Source: Lumbricus terrestris (lineage: Eukaryota > Annelida > Clitellata > Crassiclitellata > Lumbricidae). Taken from it: a stretch of DNA of 64,000 nucleotides. Of this stretch, positions 31,547 to 42,820 are shown piece by piece (position 1 is the first letter of the stretch; every line of letters begins with the position of its first letter). Made by a program: the position numbers and the translations under genes. The stretch is taken from assembly GCA_949752735.1 (NCBI GenBank), contig OX457036.1:92525868-92589867 (forward strand), written 5' to 3'. Below the pieces are notes generated by a model, which was not told the origin of the DNA, ran no database searches, and was given only the letters and a program-made list of their open reading frames with translations.

Positions 31547-32246
31547 CAAAGTTCCAGCTGGTACAAAGTAGTCGCCCACATTGGTGTCACTTAACGTCAC
31601 ACGAGGAACGGACAATGGAACCAAAGTTTTCCATCGCATGATCTCCAGAATTGTAGAAACTACAATCGGTCTAAGGCCATCAATGTCCAGCGAAGAGTAT
31701 TTGCTGTTGTATCAGTTCCAGCAGCAGCCATATCTCGAAGTGTGAATACCAATTGCTCAGCATCGTGATCTGGACCTGTACTCTCCACATATCTACGCAC
31801 AAAGCAATCTTCTGCACCATCTTCGAGACTTTTTTCAGTCTCATTTTTAATGATCTTGCGAAGCGAGTTTTGATTTTTTACCATCTGGCGCAATTTATTT
31901 TTGTGAAAGGGAAGAAATCTAAGTATAGGAGCAATTTCTAATGCTTCGTCTGCATTTTCGGACCACTGTGAAATTTCATATCCGAACTCAGTCATTCCGA
32001 GGTGATAGTCATGCCTGCGTCCAAAAAGTGTATTCATGATGATGTTTGTTGTGATTAGCTTCAAAAGGTCTCTGGGATCGAAAGATCGTCCATTTTGTTT
32101 CAATACATGATCTGTCATGAACTCAACTTCTGTTAAGATCCTTGATTCCATTATGTTCTTAACTCCGAATCCAAATTGCTTCAAAGTAGAGAGTGAGAGT
32201 TGATGATATTTCTTCCACTCTTGAGACGTTTGAAAGAAAATCAAAC
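31547..32246 (-). pseudogene. P450 copy B exon 3 with deletion and filler
   Basis: 700 nt instead of 794. The breakpoint reads ATTGTAG-AAA-CTACAAT on the plus strand, so the filler contains a reverse copy of the adjacent bases. C-helix WKKYH and I-helix AAGTDTT are retained. Confidence 0.9.
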
Positions 32247-32857
32247 CTAAAAGTAGGGAATGAATTACGGCGGAGCTTAGCCTACTTCCAAAGCATTGTT
32301 AATGCTAAAACTATCGGCTTGTATTAAGTTAGTTGTTGTAAAAAAAATCGTTAACAAATTGTATTCTGCCTTGGAGCAGAATGACAGTTTTGAATGTTTT
32401 TATGATACCAGGAAGCATAGAGCATTTTTCTATTATGCCATAATTATATTCTCTGATGCATTTGTTGGAGATTGAAATAATTTCTATACAAGTAGTATAC
32501 AGATACCAATTTCCATTGATCTATCGTTAGCCTTTTATGGTATGAAAGACAACATTCATTCTTATCCTGATAAGGACGTGTTTTAGAAATATTTGTGAAA
32601 TTTCCTAAGATCACAACTGCTGATTATCGTCGATCCTTCTAGCTAGGCTACGGTATATATTAGGTCTAGCGCTTGGCTAATGAAATTTAAAACTCGAATC
32701 TAAGGAAGTCTGTGTTTCTCATCGAAACACTTTGTTTTGAAGAACACTATTATAATAAGCAGAGATAATTATGTTCACGTGTGATTAGGGAGCACCGAAT
32801 TTGCTGAGTTCTAGTGCTTACCAGAAATGATTTCATGACTGACTTAGTCATGCTAAC

Positions 32858-32976
32858 CTTTATTATTTAGATTGACAATGCCTTCACTGTACATTGGACT
32901 TCTTCCTGAGAATGATGAAGAGTGATTAACTAGCGCATTTTCGATTACTTCTCTGTTGTTCAGAATCAAGACAAGC
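32858..32976 (-). CDS. P450 copy B exon 2
   Basis: 119 nt, [18 protein letters not shown], same borders as copy A exon 2. Confidence 0.87.
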
Positions 32977-33317
32977 CTGAAAATATGCTTAGTGTTAGCG
33001 AGAAAGGACATTCAATAAGAACCAGAGGAATTTAAATAAGTGCGTCCTTTACACCAACCTTCTAAAAGTAAGTAGGTCTAAGCATAGGCTGCCTTGTTGA
33101 ACAGCAAGCAAAGGCACTGCGAGAACATTTGAATGAGAACAATCTAACGGTAGGCCTATACAGTATACAGCCCCAGAAAGATCATAATAATTATGCAGGT
33201 ACAAAACATGACTAACATCTTCGAAGCTCTACTGTTAAAGAGAAAGGGCAATGTAAGAAAAAAAACACAATAGGCCTACATATAAAAAAAATTAAGCACT
33301 CGTGTGATAGACCCACT

Positions 33318-34735
33318 GCTCCCACCTCAGCTTGCCTTGGTTTGACAGTGAGTGCCACTCCTTGAGACGACGTGCTCGCTGCCCAGAGAGAAGATACAGG
33401 CGCACCAACCTACCATCGGATCACACCACCTGGGTGCAGTACATGTACGTTCATCGCATGCACCTGCAGTATCGTGAGAAAGAAAGGTCGTACTGGGAAG
33501 CCAAGATCGCTTCTCACACATAGGAACCTAAGCGACTGTGGACAACATTCAATGCGCTCCTTGGCCGTCGTCGCCCTGAGCGTCCTCCAGGTACTCCATT
33601 ATTTACAGCGGATGACTTCCTGCAGGCCTCGCTTGATGCCAAGATTCGTGACATTCGAAAGGCAACCGCTGACTCTCTGCCACCTGAATAAGTGAATATC
33701 CTACCTCCGGACCCTCCGACTGTCACCTCTCTACATTGAATTCAGTTACAAGTGCAGAACTACGACGCCTTATTCTTTCTTCACCGCCAAAATCCTGTGA
33801 GCTAGATCCCATACCTACCTTCCAGCTTCACGAATTCACCGACATTTTACTTCCTCTCCTCACAACACTCTGCTCTCGATCTCTACAGGAAGGCATTCTA
33901 CCATCGACGCAGAAGAGGTCAATCCTGATTCCTGCTCTGAAAAGCGGTGGATTAGATCCGACTAATCCCGGGAACCATAGGCCGATAGCGAATTCTCTCG
34001 AAGCTCATCAAAAAGGTCGTCGCCATGCAGCTCGTCGCTTACCTAGAAGGGAATAATCTGCTGCCTCAGAATCAATCCGGTTTCGGAAGATTCTACTCAA
34101 CTGAAACGACTGCTCCGACTCCTCTCGGACATCTATGGAGCCATTGACAAAGCTCAGCTGACCCTGCATGCTGGCCCTTTTTGACGTCAGTGCAGCTTTT
34201 GACACTGTAGACCACAAGATTTGTTAGAGCGGCTGAGTGTTTCTTTTGGTTTGTCTGCTGCATTTTACAATGGATAGATTATTTTCTTCATGAACGTTCT
34301 CTCTGTGTGGTCCATGGTTCTTCTAGGTCCTCATGGGTGCCTGCACAATATGGTCTACCCCAGGGTTCAGTCCTTGGTCCCATACTTTATATTATTTACA
34401 CCTCAGGTCTTGCCACACTTCTAACAGCTCATGCGGTTTCGGATCAGCAGTATGCTGACGACGTCCAGGACTCCAGGCTTACACCTATTGCCTCCCTTCT
34501 AATGCTGTCGAAGCGGTTCGGATAATGAGCGGGACTTTGGATGCTCTAGAAGCGTGGATGTCATCCAATAGACTACGCTTGAACCCATCTAAGACAAAAC
34601 TTATTTGGCTGGGGACACGGCAGCAGCTTGCCAAGCTTGATCTCTTTTCTCTTGCATCTGAATTTTCTGGCTTTGTCTTTGCAACCACGGTTCATTACCT
34701 CGGTGTCCAACTTGACCAAGAACTCACATTGATAT
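33318..34735 (+). mobile_element. Degenerate LINE (CR1-like) in intron 1 of copy B
   Basis: Scattered frames give LPWFDSECHSLRRRAR, SALKSGGLDPTNPGNHRPI-like, YGLPQGSVLGPILYIIY, YADDVQ and LEAWMSSNRLRLNPSKTKLIW. All are steps of one non-LTR RT, with many stops and frameshifts and both ends missing. Confidence 0.75.
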
Positions 34736-35171
34736 TTTTATCACACAAAAGTCTGTCTTGCTATTCTTTTTTCTTACTGTATCCTTACTCGTTGAAAATA
34801 ATTGTCGTACCTTCGAAGACGTCTGCCACGCTTTGTATGGCAAATCTTGAACATTTTTTAATTGTGACCTATGCCATTATGCGATGTGTCGCGAGCAATA
34901 GGCTATATTTGCAGGCCGTTAAATAATGTAAATGCTAACTTTCTTACTTAATATAGACCTATGAGCCCTGAAAACACTGTTAAAGTAACTCATTTTAAAT
35001 TAGCCAAAGTATTAATTTTATTGCCAAGAAAGGATTCAGAGTAGCGAGACCGAATCTGAAGAACACTGCAACTGCAAGATTACAGCTGGCGCTGAAATTT
35101 GTTCTGCAGATATTTTATTTGCCTTTATATACGGGATAATCAAGCAGATAAATGTTTAGTCTGCTACTTAC

Positions 35172-35404
35172 GTGTTACCAGCTCTTAATGTAAAGATTGG
35201 TCCAATTTGCTCTGCTTTCCTCATGAAAAAGTCCGCGATGTTGTTGAAGTTCCGCAGGAATGGCAAAGATCCGATTATTGGTAGAGATGGAAGAGAAGGA
35301 GGATAACGATGCTTTACTTTTCCACTGTCATTCCACCACCGCAGAAGAAACCGTGACGATGACCAAATCCCCAGAAAGATAAACAACTCCACCAGCAACA
35401 GCAT
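35172..35404 (-). CDS. P450 copy B exon 1
   Basis: [20 protein letters not shown] anchor, hinge [16 protein letters not shown] and [10 protein letters not shown]. The conserved TTTCATTCAG acceptor lies 9 nt before the ATG. Confidence 0.85.
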
Positions 35405-35532
35405 TTTATCTTTCTGAATGAAACGCAATATGAGCGATTAACCAGGCATTTTTTTGTGTTTTCATAGTATAAGCTTAGGTGTTTCTTTTCTGTCTTCTTT
35501 CATGGCTATTTATTTGTTTGCTCCTTGTATCA

Positions 35533-35534
35533 AG

Positions 35535-35568
<34 letters not shown>

Positions 35569-35573
35569 TACAT
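35533..35573. repeat. (TA)n microsatellite
   Basis: Alternating AT upstream of copy B exon 1. More AT-rich alternation extends to about 35,625. Confidence 0.9.
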
Positions 35574-36014
35574 GTATGTGTAATTATATATGTGCATAAT
35601 CTGTGTATATATAATATATAATTGTGGTCTACATTTTAATGTCCAAACATTGATTTGAAATGAGTTTACTTAGCACAAATTCTGGGGCGGGCGCCACATG
35701 CACTTAGGATGCTACATGTAGATTCCTATTTGCGCGTGCATTGCTGCCAAAATAACTTTAGTCTATCTCCGTTAACCCTATCAACAAGTTGCATTCTCAT
35801 ATGGCTTTGTGGCTTTAAGTTTGTAACATTTTCGTCCTCGCCTAAAATCATAGACAACTGTGTTGCCAAATTATTTCCATCGAAATTTTATTTTTTTTAT
35901 AGGCTACATCCATATTAAGGAAAACTGAGCAAACCCAGAGACTATAAGTGCTCCGACTTTCTGGAACTTACAAAGGCGATCGAGAAGTCAACGAATCTAT
36001 TGACAAGATACTTA

Positions 36015-36235
36015 TGTTTGTATGTGCACTTGTCATAGCGCCCCTTCAAGCACACTACTCAGAGGCGCTCCCGACTGCAGAGCGCACACTGCATCGGAGT
36101 TTCACGCCGAAGCGCTGAGCAATTGCGAGGAAAGGACTTGCCCAAGGTCCCTGCGTGACGACTTGAGGTGGATCCGAACCTCGAACCTTCCGGCTTCAAG
36201 GCAACGACGCCACCACTACACCACCGCGCCCCACA
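36015..36235 (-). mobile_element. tRNA-derived SINE
   Basis: On the minus strand: GGGGCGCGGTGGTGTAGTGG (A-box region), B box GGTTCGGATCC, a GACCTTGGGCAAGTC core, then a GGGAGCGCCTCTGAGTAG tail. The same sequence is at 54,699-54,918. The matching place in unit C (52,240-52,262) is empty, and a short ACTTA repeat flanks it. Confidence 0.8.
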
Positions 36236-36989
36236 CTTAGGATGCTAGTTTCACCACTTCCACCGCTAAACTTCATTTTAAAACTTTTTCTAGCATACTG
36301 ACTTCGCTAAAATCTTGTGTCCAGAATAACGGAACACTGAAACAAACTTCATTGCTTAATTTTTACTCGTTGATGCTCAACTGAACCGTTAGTGTAATTG
36401 TTTAATCTTATCCTATTAACACATTATGTCTATCACGAATGATCCTTTTGATATGATCAATTGTAATCAGGTCCATGTCGAATTAATGTTAGGCTATATC
36501 TCTCACTCTGATCATAATAGCCTACTTTGCAGTGAAAAGTAGACCTTTATCCAATTTTTTACGAAGAACGAATTATGTCTCAAACCTTTTACTCGAAATG
36601 GATGTATTTCAGACAGATCTAAGAAACTTCTGCCAAAATCCGATTTTAATTATTACAACAAAATTATGTTTCTAGTGATTTTTGAATTGTTAGCGTACTT
36701 CACGCAATGTTTTATCGTTTCGGCTCTAAGCGCCTTCCTGTAGCAATGCACATAAAGTCTGAACCAGCAATATATATGGTGATGCCGCAGTATGGACTTC
36801 GCATATCGACTGCAAAGTTCATCGGCATGTCTGCTTTCTTCGAAAAGAGCGGCTAGATCACACTGCAGTCAATAACTGGGTGGCTACCTTTTTTAAGAGA
36901 CCGAAATTTATAATTTCTTGCTCGTCTAGGATCATTTGATCGGCAGCACAGGCATACGAATAACCATGGGGCGTATTCTCACTGAGGAG

Positions 36990-37800
36990 GAACCTGTGCA
37001 CTGTGTGCAGGCAAAACTTCTGGATAGAGCTACATGTATGTCAGTCATGATGGATGGATCCACAGTCTAACGACAACTAGCTACAACCAAGATTGCTGTC
37101 GTCGGCAAGAAATGTCATTGACATATTACAGCAGTAGCCGCTCTTAGCATGAGTTCATAATCTAGATACATGAAGAAGCTGATCAGACGATCCAAGTCCA
37201 AATTTGTTGGCACCACGGGCCGCAGACTATTCTTGAAGCCGCGGGCCGCAACAGCTGAAATTTAGGCCAGTTGATAATATATATATTAACTGTATTTAAA
37301 TTTATTATGCGGCAGGTATGAAATAATTTTGATCCAAAATGAACAATAATAATAATAATAAATAATAGCATGCATAGCCTACCCTACACAAGCCATGCTT
37401 GGCATGCTTTATAATTGCATAGTTCTTCAAGTGGACCAGACGAGTGACCTTGTACTTTACTTCATTTTACACAAAGTGCGAAAATTCAGGGAACTTCAGG
37501 TGGGTCACTTGAAATCGCCTCGCGGGCCGCATGCGGCCGTGGGGCGCAGGTTGGACAGCTGCACTGATCTAAGAGGACGCAGCGAAATTAGAGAGAGCAT
37601 GAGATCAGAAAGATACTTCAGAGCAAGAGACCCAGTTGAGACTTATCAGAAAAGAGCCTTGAACTGCTATAAGCCGAGAGGCAGAGAGAGGGAGGAAGTG
37701 AAGTTGTTCAGTCATGAATGCAGAGATGTATGATAATCGAGGAAGACGGGCAATAAGCCTAGCAGCAGCGTTAAGCACAGATTCGGAAGAGATAGAATAA
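36990..37800 (-). mobile_element. LINE-like remnant of the duplicated unit
   Basis: The minus-strand frame near 37,690-37,790 codes SVLNAAARLIARLPR and MTEQLHFLPLSAS, the LINE ORF2 C-terminal signature. Surrounding sequence matches 26,400-26,880. Confidence 0.55.
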
Positions 37801-37879
37801 ATTAAAGAGTTGTTCACTACCGGAGAGGTGTAAACGCAAATGTACGCGCTATTATATAGACCATGGGTGTCCAAAAGAG

Positions 37880-38050
37880 AATGGAAGCTGGATGAAGATT
37901 CTCTATAGGTGAAATGGAAGCTGGATGAAGGTTCTCTATAGGTGACATGGAAGCTTGATGAAGGTTAGAGAAATGGAAGCTCGATGAAGGTTCTCTATAG
38001 GTGAAATGGAAGCTGGATGATGGTTCTCTGTAGGTAAAATAGAAGCTGGA
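37880..38050. repeat. 33-bp minisatellite
   Basis: About five tandem copies of TGGAAGCTGGATGAAGGTTC plus CTCTATAGGTGAA. One copy is shortened. It resembles the degenerate dispersed motif seen elsewhere in the window. Confidence 0.88.
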
Positions 38051-38079
38051 TTGACGAAAACAACGCTTTCACTGAGAGT

Positions 38080-38225
38080 AACCTGAAACCGTATCGGGTA
38101 GGATGAAACCGGTTTGAGATTGCCCCGAGGGTAACGTGAAACCGGTTTCATCCTACCTCCCGGTAATCTGAAACCGGTTTCAAGTTACCGGGGGGTAATG
38201 TTTAGGAGGGGGTAATTTGAAACCT
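38080..38225. repeat. GAAACCGGTTTC palindrome cluster
   Basis: Repeated GAAACCGGTTTC words with GGTAAC and G-runs in both orientations sit directly before the MITE at 38,231. This is the same design as the palindrome clusters at 13.1 and 16.4 kb. Confidence 0.7.
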
Positions 38226-38230
38226 TTACG

Positions 38231-38682
38231 CCGGTGTCACGAAATAGAGTATCCCCCGTATTAATTGCATCCCCCAAATTAATTTTTAAAAAGTCGAAAA
38301 AACCGCTTCCGTGTGTATTTTTTTTGCAAATTGATTTTCATCTGCTTTGTTTTCAACAATGACACTAACAGGTATGTTTAGGCTATTCCTACTAGATAAT
38401 TTGTTTTACCCTATTTTTAGAGCACTTAAAACATGTAAAACACTTAAAAACACTCAGAGTCACTAAATAAATTCGAGTTGCCTTTATTAGGACACTTAAC
38501 ACAATTAGAGTCACTTAAAATTTTGATTACAGCATAAAAAAATTATTATGCGCATTTTTCAAAAAAGGGAATAGAATGGTTTATCCCTCCGGATAGTATG
38601 GACCGGTTAATTCCATCCGGGGGATAGATTAATTCATCCCCCCGGATAGCTTTCAGGGGGATACTCCGTTTCGGGTCACCGG
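38231..38682. mobile_element. Complete CCGGTGTC MITE (452 bp)
   Basis: The left end CCGGTGTCACGAAATAGAG and the inverted right end CCGGTGACCCGAAACGGAG both continue with TATCCCCC. Internal CCATCCGGGGGATAG words face both ways. No ORF. Confidence 0.82.
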
Positions 38683-39149
38683 CATTATCCATGCTGATTA
38701 TATGCATCATAACAGTTTATAATAAGCTTATCAATCTTTCATTCCTAAACGTATTCATTCCGATTTCAACTAGGCCAACCAGAGTAGGCCAAAACTTCAA
38801 AGTCGATTTTCTCAAAACAGCAAAATTTTCGATGAACCACTTTTGAACTAGAGGGTTCAATTCACCTGCTTGCATTTACCCTCCGCAATCTGCATGTCCG
38901 AGAGCGGCTGTAGAACACGCTGCAGCCCATAAATTTACGTAATTGACCCTATCCACTTTCGTAACCGACCATCCATACCGGTCACAATAATTGGTTGGGT
39001 GTGTAATAGCGTAGCTGATGCGGCGAATTCTCTATGTGATATTTGCAAATAGGCCTATGAAGAAAAGAGTTGTAGGTCCTACACAACCGATGAGAAGGTG
39101 TAAGAGGCATAGGTCTAAATGGCAATGCGCGTTTTTATAGGCAACTTAT

Positions 39150-39440
39150 GGCGTCGACTTTCCAACAATTTTTCACCGCCGCTGCCGTGTTGAATGAGCG
39201 CCGAGCAATTCAAGGACCAAGCTTGCGGTCCGTGCTAAACCGGTTTTTAAATCTCTAAACAAGTCAGCAGAAGAAAACCTGCGACTGTTCGTTCCATTGA
39301 AGTGCCAGTCCCAAGCCTGGATGAAGTAGGAGGGCGACACTAATCATCTTTGATATGAAACAGCGACGTTGAACAGCGACAAGCCATCAGAAGGCGAATC
39401 ACGTGTCTCACACTCTATTCATAGAGGTGCACGGGACTCG
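39150..39440. other. Conserved block shared with 56,410-56,720
   Basis: About 96% identical by eye to the unit C copy. Neighbouring homologous DNA looks nearer 90%. It includes GTGCCAGTCCCAAGCCTGG. It has no ORF. It might be an old LINE 5' region or a constrained upstream element; neither is shown. Confidence 0.5.
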
Positions 39441-39897
39441 GCATTAATTTGTTAATCTTTGCATGCTAACAGAATTTTTTATTAGCATAATATTTATGGC
39501 CCCTTCAGCGTAGCATTTTATCGGGTCTACATTGACCTAAATTTTCTCCCTGACTGCACGTTAGACGTAGGGCCTATATAACAAACATATGTATATATTC
39601 AAATACGTGTGGCAAATGTATGTGGCAATTTTAAAATGCAAAGACTACTCTAGGCTCAACTGCATTACAATGTACTATACATGTATACACCGTGGTTGAA
39701 TAAAAGTAAGCCAAACTGTTTTCCATATAGTCCTATATCTAATACCTGGTGATTTATCGTACTAAAATATTTTCATAATATTTGGAGAATTGAACAACAA
39801 TATCATTCCATCAGATCATGTCATAAATTTGAACGGATAGAAAGATATGGATCTTTCAACTTCGTCTGCGGAAATTTAAGTTTGTATTAAGTCTGCC

Positions 39898-40312
39898 ATG
39901 GTGTTCGTTGTGGTTTCGACGCTTGGTCGTTCCCATTTTTGGTCTTCAGTGACCGTGGAGCAAAAATTAACGGAGTCTTTTATCGCAACGTTCTGCTGTC
40001 ACAACATCTTCTTCCTGTTATCTGACAGCTATAGCCCCAGGAAGCTATTTTATTTTCAACAGGACAGTGCCCCGGCCCACGGGCAAAAGAAAATCACCGA
40101 AATGCTAACAAGAGAGACACCAGACTTCATTTCTCGTACATTATGGCCTCCAAAGTCCAAACATAACAACGTGTGGGGTGTGATGCGAAAAAGAGTCTAT
40201 CAGACAGCCGCTATGCATGCCGTAAACGATCTGAAGCAACGCTTGTTGGAAGTGTGGGACGGACTGGATCAGAGGATTATAATCGATAATTATCGACGAT
40301 GCTGTTGCACAA
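39898..40312 (+). pseudogene. Tc1/mariner-type transposase fragment, 5' part
   Basis: The translation contains FYFQQDSAPAHGQKKITEML, TPDFISRTLWPPKS, NNVWGVMRKRVYQTA and DLKQRLLEVWDGLDQRIIID. These are the central-to-C-terminal catalytic region of a Tc1/mariner DDE transposase (QQDSAPAH holds an Asp; WPPxSPDxNP is degraded to WPPKSKHNN). The frame is cut at 40,312 by the TIR element and resumes at 42,266 (AVAQWYQRLQGLC). No TIRs for the mariner itself were found. Confidence 0.75.
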
Positions 40313-42265
40313 TAGGCTGGAGCGTCAATTTTTTTTTAAAATTCCACAAGTAATAGGTTGAGAAACTTGACATTGGATATCAGTAGTGCTGTGAAAATTT
40401 TTAAATGATAATGTTCTTAGTTTTGATGCTCCCCAAACGATTTGAAGTTCAGGACCAATTTTTAGCGGACATGAAAATTGGTGTTTGGTCACATATTTGA
40501 AGGGGGCTACCAAAGATTTGGCAAATCTCTCAAACTTCAGAATTTGAATTTTTGAAGTCTTTTTCATGTAGTTTCTGAAAATGTATAGTTCATAATGGTA
40601 GGAGCCAAACTTTTAAAACTTCAAATCTATGAATAACGAGAAAAAAAGAAAAGATGTGAACTGTCCAATATTTGGTTCACCAAGCCCACTTCCAGATAAT
40701 GTGCTTCCAACTTACAAAGATGTCTTAAAGTTTTATTTATTTCAACGGAATTTGATGAAGTTGAGCAGCACAGGTAAAGAACCATTGGTGGCTGACATTT
40801 CTGAAACAGTTTGTGAAAAAATAGAAGAAATCTGGCACCGAGCATCAATTCCAATTGTATCGCGTAAACGAGTGCTGCAACTTCTATGCCGGTATCGAGG
40901 GAAATATATGAAACTCCTGAAACCTTTCGTAGCTGTATTTCAAGCCATTGACGGTGAATTGCCAGAATTAAATGATGTGGATCTTAGTACTGACCAAAGG
41001 TATCTGTACGACATGTGTCAGGCTAAGATTCTAGGTAAATGTTCAATGGAGTTGTCACGAAAAGATCCAGGTGCAATATCTCATGCTAGATGGCTCACAA
41101 CAGCTAACCGGCTTCTTCGACTATATGTCTCAACCAAGGAACCTTCAGTGAATTTGACAACCATTGTGACTTACATCATCAAAGTATATGCTCCAATGTG
41201 GTTTGCCATAAAGATCAATTGCTCTTGCAAAGATGGTGCAAAACACGTTTTACACACCATTATGAAGTCACGTTATCTGTCACAGGAACACAAAGCCATC
41301 GTTGATCCAGTCATATCTCGTAATGCTTTCTTTGCACATCCAGAAAACATACTGTTGTGCATGGTCACGGATCACAGAAAACACATTCGTGAGCTTGGCT
41401 TGCGTCGCATATTGAAAGCAAGATCACAGAATTCTGGAGGTAAAGGTGTACGGCAATTCATTGTTCCAGACTTGAATTTCAATGCGGAAGACTACTTTGA
41501 TCTCATAGACTGGCAAAAAAACTGTAATTACTGAACCACCTGTTCTCACAGACATTTCAGAAAATGACATTAAGATGTTCGTTGCCATTGGTGCTGCCCC
41601 TGTGATCGACTTTCCAAAGTATCCATGCCACACACAGGCAGTGGAACGTTGCGTAAAACTAGTTACGGAAGCTTCTTCTGCAGTTTGCGGTGCAAAGTCA
41701 AGAGACGGATTTATTATAATACGTGTCCGGCTGGAATCACGTGAAAAAATGCCATATTTCAATACAAAAGCTGACTATAATTGCTGTTAGAATTTCAGCC
41801 TAACACTACTTTGTCAGTCAAAACAATAAGTATTGCTTTTATAAACCCCTAGTATTAGTAGGTCAATGGCTTTGTAGGGCCTATTTCAATTCTTTCTGCC
41901 GTGTTATAAAATTGCATTTTCTGCAACTTTCAGATGCAGATAAAAAAAAATTAAGAAATGTTGAACCATTACAAATGCTAATTATACATTAATATCTTGG
42001 TGTGTATGAGTGGATTAAATATAATCGCACTGGTAGTTATGGATGGTCATAATTAATTGTGTCAAGTATGATACAAAGCACGATTTTGCAAAATGCGATT
42101 CTATATTTTTGAACATTCAAACCCTCTGGGGAGCATCAAAACTTAAAAATAATGCAAATAACCCTTACATATTATGAATCAGTATAACAAATGACAACTT
42201 TTGCCACCTATTACTAGTGTTTCAGTTGAAATATTTTTTTCCACATTGACCGACACTCCACCCTA
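40313..42265 (+). mobile_element. TIR transposon with orphan protein, 8-bp TSD
   Basis: The ends TAGGCTGGAGCG and TAGGGTGGAGTG (inverted) head imperfect TIRs of about 130 bp sharing GTAATAGG and TTTTGATGCTCCCCA. The 8-bp TTGCACAA is duplicated on both flanks (40,305-40,312 and 42,266-42,273). The host site is the coding region of a mariner transposase, whose frame rejoins across it. The interior has one gene. TSD size is hAT-like, but the protein shows no recognised hAT domain, so the superfamily is left open. Confidence 0.85.
40629..41789 (+). pseudogene. Orphan transposon protein, one frameshift
   Basis: First frame 40,629-41,534 (MNNEKKRKDVNCPIFG start, about 300 codons). It then continues in another frame to 41,789 after a seven-A run near 41,514. 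Recognisable blocks are LPTYKDVLKFYLFQRN, EEIWHRASIPIVSRKRVLQL, SHARWLTTANRLLRLYVS, and at the end PCHTQAVERCVKLVTEAS with SAVCGAKSRDGFI. I recognise these as a widespread unnamed invertebrate family, without a known function. With the A-run corrected the product would be about 387 residues. Position inside TIRs suggests a transposase or accessory role (inference). Confidence 0.65.
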
Positions 42266-42340
42266 TTGCACAATGGTACCAGCGCCTCCAAGGCTTGTGT
42301 GCAAGCAGGAGGACATTTAGTTCATCCTCGCTATAATCCA
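42266..42340 (+). pseudogene. Tc1/mariner transposase fragment, 3' part
   Basis: It begins inside the duplicated TTGCACAA and reads AVAQWYQRLQGLC, the usual transposase C-terminus, joining the fragment that ends at 40,312. Confidence 0.65.
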
Positions 42341-42689
42341 CCCATACTACTTAGAGTTTCTTGACAAAAATATTACAGACCGTTTGAAGTATTTTGTTAC
42401 AAAATCCAAAAGAAAATTGCTCGTAAACTTAAATTTCTGCAGATGAAATATAAGGATTCATATTTTTCTAATCCTTTCAAATTTATGACAAGATATGTTG
42501 GAAATCATATTGCTGGTTCAATTTATCTAAATATTGGGAGAATTTTAGTATGATTAATCATCAGGCATTAGAGATACATGAAAAACAGTGTGGCTTACTT
42601 TTTAACCACGGTGTACTGTACATGCCGTGTGGTAGTGAAAATCATGTATCATTAATACATAAATTCCATGTGTCTGAAATTTGACTTCT

Positions 42690-42820
42690 TTATGAGAGTG
42701 ACAGATGATATACGTTGGACACATCATGAGAAGAGAAGTAACATGCATAGAGAAAGACGTCTTGCAGGGCACAATGCCAGGAGAGCGGAAAAGAGGAAGA
42801 CCGAGAACAAACTGGTTATA
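42690..42820 (+). mobile_element. RTE-like LINE remnant, unit C, left piece
   Basis: Same sequence as 29,215-29,310. Interrupted after AACTGGTTATA by a Helitron and continued at 43,675 (TGGACTGGATTGACATTGGA). Confidence 0.6.

Larger units (their letters stand above)
30248..35404 (-). pseudogene. Cytochrome P450, copy B (exon 3 deletion)
   Basis: Exons 35404-35172, 32976-32858, 32246-31547, 31040-30908 and 30435-30248 match A and C in borders and phases. Exon 3 is 94 nt shorter than in A and C: 108 bp between the I and K helices (from NNPDVQDR to PFVDA) is replaced by the 14-bp filler 31,657-31,670. The frame hits TAG soon after [18 protein letters not shown]. The other exons, including GRRSCLGE and FRPDRF, remain open, so the loss looks recent. 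A short product of about 300 residues without haem ligand could be made but would not be a P450. Confidence 0.88.
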
